Source: Echinostoma caproni (lineage: Eukaryota; Platyhelminthes; Trematoda; Plagiorchiida; Echinostomatidae). From it: a stretch of 64,000 bases of DNA. The stretch's first letter is position 1, and every line of letters starts with the position of its first letter. The translations under genes and the position numbers were made by a program. The stretch lies in contig UZAN01039595.1 in assembly GCA_900618425.1 (NCBI GenBank), forward strand, positions 38,270 to 102,269, in the 5' to 3' direction. The notes under the pieces were generated by a model that saw only the letters and a list, made by a program, of their open reading frames with translations, was not told the DNA's origin and made no database searches. This document shows, one piece after another, positions 26,820 through 38,381 of this stretch.

Positions 26820-27077
26820 ATGGAGAATAAACGCATTTTATTTGTTTCCGATACCATTCTCGTACCACTGACAAACTGTTTTCGAATAAAACTACACAAC
26901 GCTGGAGACAGCTTTTGCGAGGCATATTTACAAAAAGGTCTAGCAGACCAGGTGACTGTTCTGTCTTTCACGAAGAATATGTGTATCGAAATGACTGAAG
27001 TCAAAGGAGCTGACCAACGAAACACGTATCTGGACACCCAATTTGCCAAGAGCCACGAAACATTCTGTGTGCACTGA
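26820..27077 (+). other. Open frame with Ig-like ending, unconfirmed
   Basis: An 85-codon frame includes RIKLHNAGDSFCEAYLQKG followed by LADQVTV. This is reminiscent of the F-strand cysteine region of an Ig domain (A-G-D-S-x-x-C-E-A). The opposite strand is also open over most of this length, which weakens the case. Together with 26,201-26,520 it could mark remnants of an immunoglobulin-superfamily gene. Confidence 0.25.
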
Positions 27078-27100
27078 GTTGCAGTGATCTGACTAAAGAC

Positions 27101-27122
27101 ATATATATATATATATATATAT
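27101..27122. repeat. (TA)n microsatellite, left flank of Tc1/mariner copy 1
   Basis: About eleven AT units directly abut the left end of the transposon copy. Confidence 0.9.
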
Positions 27123-28985
27123 TGGTAATGAACAAACTCCTACAACGTTTTCATCACATTTGTTTCTCTCAATGTTTCGTTTTTCCAGCCTCGTTCACAC
27201 TATTGAATATAGTATTGCCCCACATCGGACTCACAATATATAATTCATAACCCACTCGTGCATTTGCTTTAATTAGTCACATGTCGTTAAAATGTATCAT
27301 TTCGCGATTTTCACCATGGTGCATCAATCGTAAAATAAGAAAGTCACACTAGAAAACGTAAGTATAATTAATTTACTAATATTACTCATAGACTTTATAC
27401 AGGTATTCACTTGCCTCTTGTTCATGTAACATTTGCCCTTCTTCATTTTTGAGCACTGGAGGCAGTCGCTTTAGCATGGAGTCCACCAAGTTGACTGCCC
27501 AACAGAAGTTGCCAATTTCCTCTAATACACCCCACTCCGTAAACACTGACGACCAACGACGAGGCAGCCAACTTATCCCTGGTACTGATACTGGAAACAG
27601 TTTTAAATCAAATTAAAATCCCAGCGGCTGCGCGGTAATCCAATGAATTTGACATTCAACTTGACACCTCCAGGAACTGTGTAAGTGTAAAACAATAATA
27701 TTTCATTAGGTCTACCCATTTTTTCCACCATGCTCAACTATGAAGTTGTACCAACCTTCATGTGTGAACATTAAGCGTTGCGCATATGTATCGATAGAGT
27801 AGTAATTACCGAAAACGTCCCTTATTATTTTAAAAACTGTTTGTGATATCCAGAGTGGTTTGCCAGATCACCAATAACAAGGCATTCGGTATATACTTTC
27901 GTAATAACGCGCCTGGCGGGATGAATATTTACTTCTTTTAACAGGTAAAACGAATTTTATCACAAAACTGAGTAGAACAGCACCCATCACATGCTGAATT
28001 ACTCATTGTCCACCAGTGAGATATACCTATTGCTAAATGGATGGGTGACGCGACTTGAATTTGTTGGTAGAATCGATACTTGTTATGCTTTGTTGGACCT
28101 TCAATAACGGCTTCAAATCACGTGGCCTCAGATGCACTTTAAATTGAGCCCTCTTTTTCCAAACGAAGGCATCCGGAGAAGATGACTAACCAGCCCGGAC
28201 TATCCTTCTTATTGGTTGTGTGCAACTCTTCTCCGCTGCGATCGAATACGACCTTCGTTTTGCTTTGATATGATCGGCATTTCTTTCTCAGTTTATGTCG
28301 TGATGGAGAAATGTCGTTGAATATCTTATAAATTGCACTTATGTTCACATCGGAACAGCTCCCCGAAACACCAAATGAACGATCGGATATATGTGCCTCT
28401 GGATCAAGTCTTCTCCAGGCTTCAATTATATGCCAAACACGTTCGCATGGTTCATACGGTTTGGGTATGATGACAGAAGAACGAACCGCACATCTCGTGG
28501 TCAACTTTCGAAGATCAACTTGGATGATTCTCGGGCCATGTTTTCAGTTCTTCCAGTAGTGTAGATAACGCATGAGCAGTTTATAGCCAAATAATTAATC
28601 AGTTTATTTAAGCCAGAATATTTTCAATAATTTGCTGAATTACTGTCTACTCAATGAAAAGAGATAAGGAATTTATAATGCGTATACTGAACTTAGTAAA
28701 CATTCTAATGGAACAGTAATAATTTATTGAGAATAATGAACTCGCCTGCTAACTTGCTAAAAATATTTTTGAAGCCTCAGCTGTAACTCTTAACATACAA
28801 ATTAGACCGCGACACTCAAAGTTGCTTAAATGCAAACGGTGATAGAAGAGTATTAGGAACCTATGTGAGGGAGATAAGACCAGTAATAAATACACTTTAG
28901 CCCTATCCATCAATATACAAGTNACAAGTGTGATATTGGAGACTGAAATGTAATTCCAAAATGGGAGTGATGATGCAGCTGTTTG

Positions 28986-28988
<3 letters not shown>
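27122..28988 (-). mobile_element. Tc1/mariner transposon, copy 1 (decayed)
   Basis: About 1.87 kb aligned along its length with copies 2 and 3 in this window. Family ends are inverted repeats of about 25 bp (CAGGTRTTGATCAAACYCG inward); here both ends are degraded (left GGTAATGAACAAACTCC, right GCAGCTGTTTGAT) and run straight into TA microsatellites, as expected for an element that targets TA. The minus strand holds transposase traces, described separately. Copy 1 keeps about 195 bp (about 28,033-28,226) that copy 2 lacks. A single N with duplicated flanks sits at 28,923 near the right end. Confidence 0.85.
27376..28560 (-). pseudogene. Tc1/mariner transposase pseudogene (copy 1)
   Basis: Reading 5' to 3' on the minus strand: an open stretch of about 120 codons (28,504-28,139) includes a helix-turn-helix-like part (DRSFGVSGSCSDVNISAIYK). 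A second-helix segment follows in another frame (RPRDLKPLL). Next is a first catalytic block near 27,745 (FTHEGW here, FFTDE-type in other copies). The last catalytic block reads LPRSRWDFNLI followed by a stop where the family has PDLNPIE. The C-terminus has the Tc1 signature NLVDSMLKRLPPVLK and ends KVYE before a stop. Transposase would cut and paste the element at TA sites. The stops, frameshifts and lost catalytic residues show it is inactive. Confidence 0.75.
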
Positions 28989-29016
<28 letters not shown>

Positions 29017-29185
29017 GTAACTGCATTGAGAATGTCACCTCGATTGGTGATGAAACGTTTGCAATACAATTGCCAAGCTCGGCGAACAACTGAACACCAG
29101 GTTATACTACTCGAGCTACAAAAACAACAAGCAACACCGTTGTTTACAAAACTGTCATATATATACATATATATATATATATATA
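28986..29185. repeat. TA microsatellites bracketing a unit of about 140 bp
   Basis: (TA)n runs at 28,986-29,013 and 29,157-29,185 enclose a unit containing TGATGAAACGTTTGCAA and CCAAGCTCGGCGAACAACTG, which I believe resembles a segment common among flatworm dispersed repeats (from memory, not checked). The unit has no second copy in this window. Confidence 0.6.
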
Positions 29186-29189
29186 CTGT

Positions 29190-32100
29190 TGCTTTGCACG
29201 TAGCTTAGCAGATGCTCAACACGTCCGCTCTGCATAACGTCTTTAAGGTAGGGGTGACAATCCGGGGGTGCTGGGGGGAGGCAATATTCAGTCCGTCAAC
29301 TTCGCATACACTCTGCGAATGGGACTGCGACACAAATTATGAAACACCACTCGTATATTGAACGATTTTTTTTTGTCAAAATATAAATGACATTCCGGAT
29401 TTCCTCGCTGTTGTCATTCCATGACAGAACTAGATTATCAGAGTGATTGAGGTAACCATTAGACATGTGCAAAGGATCACTGATTTTTAGGGTCCATTGT
29501 CCGCCTAGTAATTTTTAAAGAGTTATCTAACAAATAGTTTCCAGAGCCTCCCTCCCCCATAAAAACAAGATACATCGCCTGGACAAGCTCAGTAGAGTGT
29601 TTGACCGAACTTAAGGGAACGGGAGTAGTTCCAGTGTGTTAAGGATGGTGTTCACTTTATACGACCCAAGGTCAAATCCGGATGCTTTTCAAAGGCCAAG
29701 ATAAGTAAAACCCATCGCATATGTCAAAAATGGAGCGAATACGAGGGCTTTCCTGATCATTCAAATACATTTTTGTGGCATTATGTTTTGTTGACTTTGA
29801 CTGACTTGTTTGCACTACCACCGTGCTTACAATTTAACTCCCTTCATTCTAATTTCTTCATCTTTACCCCGCAATATTATGCGTCCTCGGAATTAGTCAA
29901 TACAGATCAATAAATCATTGTGTTAAGCAATGCTGTGTGCCGTTTCGTTGATCATCTCAACGAATGTTGCATCTCAGGTGAACACAATGACACAGGGCAA
30001 CAGAAATTATTTTTTTGTGGAACTTCTCAGAAAATTGAAAATCTCTTATTTTAGAGAAAAACGTTACTACAAGGTTGTAGGCTAACGGTGTTCATTTTTG
30101 CTGACCGTAGCACTGATTATACATGTAATTAAAAGCGATGTGCTCTGAAGACCATCCCGTCTTTGATAGCTCAAACATGTGTTACAGGTGACGAGATTAA
30201 TCGCCGGTGGGTAGTTGTGAGGCAACGTCCAAATCAGGCTCAAAAAGGATTTTTGTATGTAAATTCAGCTTAGATGCCAAATATTAGATTTCAGCTCATC
30301 CCATCTCACCTTGAGTGATTGACGGCTGAAAATCACCGTCATCCCAGTGTGATCCAATTTGCCTTGTCACTCACTCCCTCAAACAAACCGAGAAAGTAAG
30401 TTCGTGTCAGTGCTTATGCACTGAAGAGCAATGAACAATGTGTGAGACAATGAACAATTTTCTGTTTTGTTGTCCACTGACCGGATTCTCTACTCCAAAA
30501 AGTTCGAAACTGTGGTGAGAAATGTCAACGAAGCAAACGTCTTGGTATCTGTTACATAAACGGGATTATTTGCATGTGTATAGCGACGATTGAGTGAACT
30601 GAAGCAGATAATCCCATTCGATGCATTCATTCTCTGCATGAACGAACCGGTAAGCAGTGGAGTGTGAAGGCACAGATACATTGCACCCCATAACAAATTG
30701 ATTTCCCTCACACAGCATTGCATACAAAGAGATAGCAACCTTTTTGCAGGCGATGAAAACCGGACCTCAAATCGCTTTCTGTTCCATCTACCACCCTACC
30801 CAACCCGCCAGCGAAACCAAGCCAACTGTGCGGAACTTCAATGTGATTGTTTTTTTACCGGAAAAAATGGATTTATAATGATAACAACATCACCCTTATC
30901 AGTGGTTGGATGATACCACGTGAGTATTATTTTCTCATGTGATTAGTCAACTGTCTGACGGTATCATTAACGTGACTTCTACGGGTAAAGAGAACTGGTA
31001 ATCGGATGATTAGAATCTTTCTCTCACCTGCGTGGGATCTACAACTGTAGAGAAGGTAACGGATAAGACAGGATAGAAAAGTTAATTCCAAATGTGGGTG
31101 CACTCCTCCCCTCCCCCCACTGCCCTCGAATGCCATGTAATTTTTCAGTGGTTAGCAAACGTCACTTTGGATACATTCAATTCACACAGTGCAATAAACG
31201 ACTATATAGATTGACCTATTTTGTGACGGATATTGCGCATTACAAGCGATATGTAACTTGATTTGTTTCCGAATGCTGTATTTACCCACATTTATTCAAG
31301 CTCTATAAACACTCGACATTTGGACCATCGTGAGGCTTATTAAGCATGGTATGTGAGAGGAATGTACCCAAGGAAATGTCATTTCCGTTTATTCCTTGAA
31401 GTGCCCCCAGTGGGCAATATTTGAGATTGTATGTGAGCTCATCCTGACAAGTGGATAGTAATCAAGTCAGGCACTCGATTTGGTAACTGGGAGACGAAGG
31501 TTGGCCTTTAAAACGCGAGATTTGACAAAACGATTCATGCAAGAAACAAAATGAGGGAATGAATAGAATCGTCATACAGTCTTGGATGACAAACAGTGTG
31601 AGTTGCATGTTTACCAAGCGACTGAAACGCATAAAAACCTGTTTGCAACATGGAGTCAAATCCCGATAGGACATTTTTAAACAGTCAGCTGTCCCTACCT
31701 AGAAGGTAAACTAAAATCAGCTCCCCAACATACCTTGTTACCATAGATTCTCTGGAATAAATGATTAAAAATACATGATTCTCACATAAGCATGTTTTGT
31801 TCAGGATTATCCCAATATTTGCCCATGTTTTTGTTTCAGGAATTCTCATCTGGTTTCAGCTTTTAGCTTTCAATTGCGCTATTGAGAGCCATAGCGGGAT
31901 CAAATCTGAGATTCCTTACAGCATGCACCCATCAGTCTAAGTCACCAGTCTGGATGAGAACATTGATTATTGATTTTTCACCGCCTCTGTGCCCGATCCA
32001 ATTCGCAATCTGCATCTATACGCACACTCCGGTATCTGTAGGCCAATTGTGCGTTTCTACAAACAACCTGCGTGACAAGTGAACATATTCAGACGATTCA

Positions 32101-32920
32101 GGTTACACTCCTTCACGGATTGTACCGGCCTTTTCAGAGTACTCTGGTATTTCGAACGATCATGATCGTGAATGACATCCAGACATCGATGACAATGTAA
32201 TAATTCAATACACTGAAAAAGAAACCTATAGACTTGTGATAAGAAAATGAATCAATATCCAATAAACGATCCAATCAAAATAACCACTCGAAAACGAACT
32301 GATCAGGTGCTTGAATTCGGTCATGCTATCAAAGACTTCTCCACAATGGATTACCCTCATCTGTTCAAAATATTTTGTATTGTTTCGCAGAGACAACTGT
32401 GGCTCTACAACTGTATTCAAAATAAGTGTGCTTATTTTGATGACTGTCATGAAATATCCCTCGATCATCGGAAGATCTCCGTATTTCTTAAGCTCCACTC
32501 CGGAAACTGCTGTTATGTAAAGACCGATCTGAAATAATTCTAATAAATATACAGAATCTCACTACGACACCAAAGGAAGAAACTTAGTGTGTGAAAATCA
32601 CTGTTTGTAAAATAAAGGTCTCCCATCTATGCGGTTCTATCAGTAACAAATTCAAATTCCCTTCGCTTCGGGCATATTTTGATGTCCACGATATCATTGG
32701 ATGTGATGAAAACCTCAGGATACTTAGCTGCACAAGGACATATATAACAGAACCTGAGGCTGTGCTGCCTCGTCTACCGTCCAATTTCACCTTTAAGATG
32801 TGTTGGAGCTAGCGCCTCGTATATTAGGGATTCTGTGTACTAACATTCTATGTCCCCTACATCAACGCGTTCAATATTGGATGCAAGCTATAATACTGCA
32901 ACAAATATGGATCATTTTAA
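29190..32920. other. Non-coding stretch, no gene recognised
   Basis: AT-rich with short frames. G-rich runs lie at 29,263-29,281 (plus), and C-rich runs near 31,106-31,126 (G-rich on the minus strand). No transposon or SINE signature was identified. The plus frame at 32,247-32,537 lies before the Penelope remnant but shows no reverse transcriptase motif. Confidence 0.4.
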
Positions 32921-32924
32921 ATAA

Positions 32925-33390
32925 TTGAATGATTGGGTTCCCTTTATCCAGTCCCGTATATCCAATTCTGTATACCCAAGGACTTTGTGTCAACAAGAGA
33001 AAAAAGAACTAGCCGCACAATTTTTCCTTCACATGTCGTCCACTTGCAGTTGCAATGACACTTACATTGGCAGGACAAACCGGTCCCTTTTTCACAACGG
33101 ATATCTGAACGCATTCCCAAGTGGTTGGGATAATCAATGACACAACACTGTCTTAGAAGTCAATCTGATAAGAGAAATACAGGGTAATCAATCGCAAAGC
33201 ATCTCATGACAACTGGACACATGGTTGACCAACATTTGTCGTTCAAGCAGTCATTACATAAAACGAATCCCAGAATATTGGCCTTTAGCGAGGTGATACT
33301 AATCAAGTTATACAGTCTCATCTTGTGTGCAAAAAATGTTCTGACGCAATCGGTCAAACTGCCGTGGAACTAAATCCCAACTCGCGCTAC
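32925..33390 (+). pseudogene. Penelope-like element, GIY-YIG endonuclease remnant
   Basis: A 71-codon open frame ends with STCSCNDTYIGRTNRSLF, the cysteine-rich lead and the YIG catalytic block of the Penelope-type GIY-YIG endonuclease. After its stop the same domain continues in a different frame as IAKHLMTTGHMVDQ, NPRILAFSEV and SVKLPW, ending at a stop near 33,371. The order and spacing match the domain as known in flatworm Penelope-like elements, where this nuclease makes the nick that primes reverse transcription. The reverse transcriptase part was not found upstream, so the copy is 5'-truncated as well as frameshifted. Confidence 0.85.
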
Positions 33391-35430
33391 CCTGACTATT
33401 GCCCGTCGAACCACTGTAGTTATCAAAACATGCTTGTATAAATACCGGATTGTTTTACCATGTGGATACTGAGGATAGGAAAAGAAAATTTAACATTTCG
33501 TGCCGTGCTTGTCTTCTCTCTGTTCGAAATGTCGATCAGTTGTTCTTCCAAATATTTATCCTTCAAACAATTTTCAGTTGCTACCTAACCGTGACGTTTT
33601 TACCCGTTAAGCAAAACCAAATTTCACAGTTGATAATTTCTCTCAGAAAATGTCCAGACTCATTGGTGTAATAGATATTACGGAACCTTTTTGGCGTATC
33701 TCAAAAATGACCAGCACCATTCTGCTTTTAGCCAAATCCAATATCAAACCTACAGATTTCTATCGGAAACACTGAGAAAGTACGCGCACTTGACTCAAGT
33801 TGAAGCTTTTTCCGCTTTCTCTCATACCACTGTCGTCCTTAATATTCACCTAGAACTACGAAATGCAAACGAGGGATCTACTGCACACACACTTCTGATT
33901 GGTCAGTGCAAACGTGTTGATCTTTTATATTCACTATGTAGTCGAAAATCAATCGGGCAACGTACCAGCTAATTTTCTTTAATCACAAACTGCTTATTCT
34001 GAAAGTAGTCAAACAATCGGGCTTGAATCTCAAACATTCCGTCGCTTAGTCTGAGTAGAACGTTATAGATCTTCAGAACTCACAACGCTTCCCCTGTATG
34101 CCATCCACCCTTAATAATTTCTTCACACCTGACAGAAAAGCCCTCCTACGCGCATGCAGTTAACATGACTTTTACCCAGGGTCTCCGAAGTTGACTTGCA
34201 TTCATAATCGATTTACTATAAATGTTCTAGGGATACGATAACACAAAACAGAGTTTCATCGTCGCTTCAAGAAACACGTCATGGTGCTTATCAAGCGTCC
34301 ACATAGATGAACATAGAGTTCAGTGCTTCTAATTGCAGAATCCTGTCTAGAAGCCACTAGAGCAGATTCCCGTATTTTTTTTCACAAATTAACAGCTGCC
34401 ACATACCTGGATTTCGAAGGGCCTAGTCATCACTGCTAAGAAGATGTATGCTGCTCGACCCATTGCGTCGCTATGGTGAAGAATGTCGGTTTGCTTGGGT
34501 GCGGCCCGGTCGGTTTGAATCAGTGCTATTCTCAGGTTTGCTTCCCGTGTGTATTTGGCCGTACACATGCAAGACTGGAGACCTCACCACAAAATGTTCG
34601 TTATTTGCTAGAGCGCCCATGAGGAATGACCACCAAGATAGCAAAGGGGTTGCATTGCCTCACGTCAAATAAGAGGTTGAGATTATGGAGAACTTTGTTC
34701 TACTCAATACCAAAAAATTGGGGACACTTCGTCTTGTTGTTTCAAACATTACAGAACTCAAATCATCTATGTCGTCCGCTGCTCACGTTGTCTGCCAGCT
34801 ACCACCTCACGGGACATGAGTTCAAGTTAATCCTTCCAAAATGATGACTGGAATGTAGAGGAACATCTTATGCTGTCAGCGTGAGCATCACTAAGAACTC
34901 TCTCTAATTCACATTGCCCTAATTGTGCGGCAGCAGCTGAATTTTTCAAGAGAAGACTTTATGAAGCCCTGGAACACAAAATCCCAACACAACTGGAAGT
35001 TGAAAACAACATTATGTGTTTTCTCCTACCCAAAACTACATATGCCGTCGATCACTACAGGAAGAGAAACAGTTCACGTAAATGTCGATGAGATAAAGAA
35101 AGGATGAAATAGTCGTCCAGTCCGTAACATAGATTTAATTTTGAGTGTTACCTCCAAAAGTTGTCGTGCACCTAATCACAGTTCCATTTTTTATCCGTAG
35201 GAAATTTGGTAGTTGAACTTATAAAACATTGCACAAGAAGCAAGCCATGGACTGAAACGGATTTGGATAAATTTGTAAATAATGATGCGATGTTCAAGAA
35301 AACAAAGCGGACTATTCCCAAAACAAAAGTTAACAAATGACAACAACAACCGGAAATAGGTTTATTTGAAAAACAGAGTGAAATTTATCCGCAGGGAGTG
35401 AAACCGAAGCAACACAAACATAAGGAAAGC
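33391..35430. other. Non-coding stretch, no gene recognised
   Basis: Frames of at most 93 codons (33,691-33,972 plus) without recognisable motifs. Some of this may be flank or degraded body of retroelements, but no motif supports that. Confidence 0.4.
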
Positions 35431-35436
35431 GTTTTA

Positions 35437-35860
35437 TCACGATCATAGTAACAGTCACATGTGAAAAAAATCACGTGTATTTCGAAAATGACCCTTTTCA
35501 ATCCACCGTTTCATCTGAGGAGTGGTGTATTCTCTCAGGCAGTCATTCCAACATAAAAATGCTAGGATTTGAAACGATCTCGAGATGAGTGGAAGTTCTG
35601 AATAAATGGGCTGTTAATGACATCGTTTGTACGAGTTTCTCAACCACGGTAAATGTTTTTCTGTTCCACTTATTTATTACGCTCAATGGCGAACTCTTCT
35701 CTACTGCTTTCTGTAGCTCGTGTCTTTCGAGTTTTTCTGTGCGGACAACTGTTCGTCCATCGAATGCGCATTGAGCTCGAAGCAATTTGGCGGACTTGGA
35801 ATGACCGAACCACTTCTGGGTTACAACCGTTCAATTTCTGACACTGTCAAAATGATGTGA
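35437..35860 (-). pseudogene. Unrecognised dispersed protein-coding family, copy A (pseudogene)
   Basis: The minus strand has an open frame of 80 codons (35,785-35,543) whose product aligns over its length with the plus-strand copy B at 38.87-39.2 kb. Examples are FDGRTVVRTEKLERHELQKA here against YDGQPFVRTRHIGYHESQKA there, and FRTSTHLEIVSN against FRTSTYLQIVSN. A frameshift follows, then the shared C-terminus MKRWIEKGHFRNTRDFF and a stop (complement of 35,455-35,457). Protein-level conservation shows both descend from a coding sequence. I do not recognise the family; it may be a mobile-element ORF or a duplicated host gene. Homology ends sharply near 35,437. Confidence 0.6.
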
Positions 35861-36084
35861 TCTACAGAGGGGTGAGAGTTGCGTAAACAATAAGAGTACA
35901 GGACGGTGTACAGTAGCCATTTAGTGGATTAGGAATACAGTGGAACTACAGAAAACATTTATTCGCTTTATTTTAATATGATTGATCGTTCAGCCTCCTT
36001 AATGAGCACCAAATTGGTAAATCTTATGTTCGTGTACATTTTATGGCTCACATCTGTTCAAGCCGACGTTGACTGTGTGGTGGT

Positions 36085-36225
36085 CTCCAAATTATCACTT
36101 TAGAGGACGGGTCTTCAAACTCCACCACCACCGCCTGGCTTTTTATGGCAGCCCGCATATTGGCCGACTTATCCTTCCTGAAAATTGCATCATTATATAT
36201 TCAGTAAAAGGAAGTAAAATAAAAG
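36085..36225 (+). repeat. tRNA-derived SINE (family C), partial copy
   Basis: It shares with the copy at 53.34-53.50 kb the segments TTCAAACTCCACCACCACCG (there TTCGAATCCCACCACCACGG) and GAAAATTGCATCATTATATA near the end. The 5' part with the A box is not recognisable here. Confidence 0.6.
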
Positions 36226-36974
36226 ATAAAGATAAACGTTAAAGCCAAACATACTGGTTTTCAGTTGGCAACCATTAGTATTCTTAGGAGTCAGTCAGTT
36301 GAATGAAGTTTGATGTTACCATTCAGACCAACCGAAAGTCATTTTCCATCTTTATTGAACCATTCAGATCGAGCTTACCATGAACCCATAATGTAGTAAA
36401 TCCCGTTTTGTGTGTCCCCGTACCTTTCACCAATGCAAAAGAAAGGTGTTCACCTTATTTGACCGCAGTCAATCAGTTGACCTTAAGATTTGCTCCCTTT
36501 AGTAGAAAGATCATTCGATTTCTACAATCAAATCATCACAAATCTATCGCATAACTCACGTTTGATGAGCTTATGCCAGAGAAAACTTTACGTTCGCATC
36601 TGAGGTTCAGATGTTGAACAAGTAACCTCATACTGTTTATTCGACCAGGTGTTGCTGGGTAGTATAACGTAGAAAAACCGGTATCCGTTAGGAGATTCCA
36701 TGAGATCGAAATCAACTGGACAAATCGACTCAATAGATATCAATATGCCCTCAGGCCATTAGAAACGGAAAAATGCAGCTTAACCTGGTACTCGGCAGAG
36801 TAGTATGCTATACAGATGCGTTTATAGGTCACGTCACAGCATCTGATTGTTCAGATGTGAGCAAATGTAAGATACTCTAAAATAATGGTCACTTTGGAAC
36901 AGAAGTTCACGGATTATTCCACGTAGTTGGTGTCGCGGTGAGAGACCCTAAATGTTTTCTTTTTTCATTCTATA

Positions 36975-37240
36975 TGAGTAGAATTATCACCATAGTTAGA
37001 AAGATAGCTTAGAACGTGAACAAGGATTTCAGTATGGCCCGGCTGTTTCTCTATTACTAAATACCAAAATGCAATAAGCTGGGCTACTTGGAGGCGGGTG
37101 AGGGATTTGTCCTGTGTGGTGTTGATCGAATCAATACGTATGTGTTCCTCGATGGGATTCGAACCCATGCATGGACGTCACCTAAGCTTTTGTGCAGCGC
37201 ACGATATACCAACTGAGCTACGAGACCTTGCGGATAGCAC
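36975..37240 (-). repeat. tRNA-derived SINE (family B), best-preserved head
   Basis: On the minus strand the A box TAGCTCAGTTGGTA (complement at 37,207-37,220) and B box GGGTTCGAATCCC (complement at 37,154-37,166) have tRNA spacing. The acceptor and D stems do not pair properly, and a non-tRNA body of about 170 bp follows, so this is a SINE and not a tRNA gene. The head shares GACGTCCATGC with the copy at 6.5 kb. Confidence 0.75.
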
Positions 37241-37434
37241 TGATCTTTTCACAGTTAAATCACCCATCCAAGTTACAGAGACATACGGCATCCACTAAAT
37301 AGCATTTAGGCTGATTGCCACCACAGACATCAAACATCAGTTTGAACAATAAACGTAGCCTTAGAAGTTCAATCAGTGTAATCAAGTAGGTTCGAAGGAA
37401 AACTTATTTGGGCTTAGCTGATAGTGTGAGCTGT

Positions 37435-37515
37435 AAAAAAGCGTACTGTTTCATGCGTGGAGTCCAATCCCACGGAGGCTACTGAACTTTTCCCAATCTC
37501 GACAAAAAAACTTCA
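37435..37515 (+). repeat. SINE family B fragment
   Basis: The segment TCATGCGTGGAGTCCAATCC, followed by GAGGCTACTGAACTTTTCCC and AATCTCGAC, matches the B-box and post-head region of the copy at 6.6 kb. Confidence 0.6.
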
Positions 37516-38381
37516 GTTTACCAAACATCAATTTGACCAAAAACGGGTCACACAAACTTCGATGTATCAATCTGTAGATGAATCGCTACGAACATATAGA
37601 TGATGGTATATTTGGACTATGGAAATGTAATGAATCCGGCGGAACTTACCAATTAAAATTACCTAGTAATTATAGAGAAATACCACATTATTTTAGACAG
37701 ACATTGTTAGGAGTTAAGTAGTATTGAAGATCATTATCAATGCGTCGATCTTCCGATGAAAAAATCTGATGGCATCTTGGACCATAAATTCCCATCGGAA
37801 TCGTTTAGTCGACTGCAACATAAATGTTTTTAATCGCCAAAGATGCTCTCCCGTTCCCCTCCCTCTGCTGATAAAACCACTTGTGTTAACCTGGATCGTA
37901 CCCCACTGGCTCTGTGCCTCGTCCACTGATTTTTACTGGTTTATTACAAAAGGATATACGTTGGATGTCTAGATCACACAAACGTATATCCGTGTGTAGT
38001 TTTGAGCCAAAACTCACGTGATTCATCAGACTCCCTCCGAACACATCAAAGCTTACGATAGAATGTTTGTTTGAATGTTTCACAAACTATTACCTGACTC
38101 CTGTCACGCATTTGACTACGCTTTGTCCAAATGTATTTCAATCACTTCTACTGGTTCCTCATGCACAAAAACGTTCCAGCACTCACAAAAGCATTTCACT
38201 CTTTCGTTATTCACACGAGATCCATGGATGGAACGGATCTCACTGAACACCTTGGGCATCGTGCTCATGATTATTGAGGAAATTAGCTTGTCTTAGCCAC
38301 GACGAGTGAAAAACCGAAACACAAGGCGTCAGTGACTCTTCGGTTATCTATATTGCTCGCTTTTTAACCAACTCGAGAGGT

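Noticed and set aside
37140..37240. tRNA gene
   Set aside because: A and B boxes are good but acceptor and D stems do not pair, and a SINE body follows.
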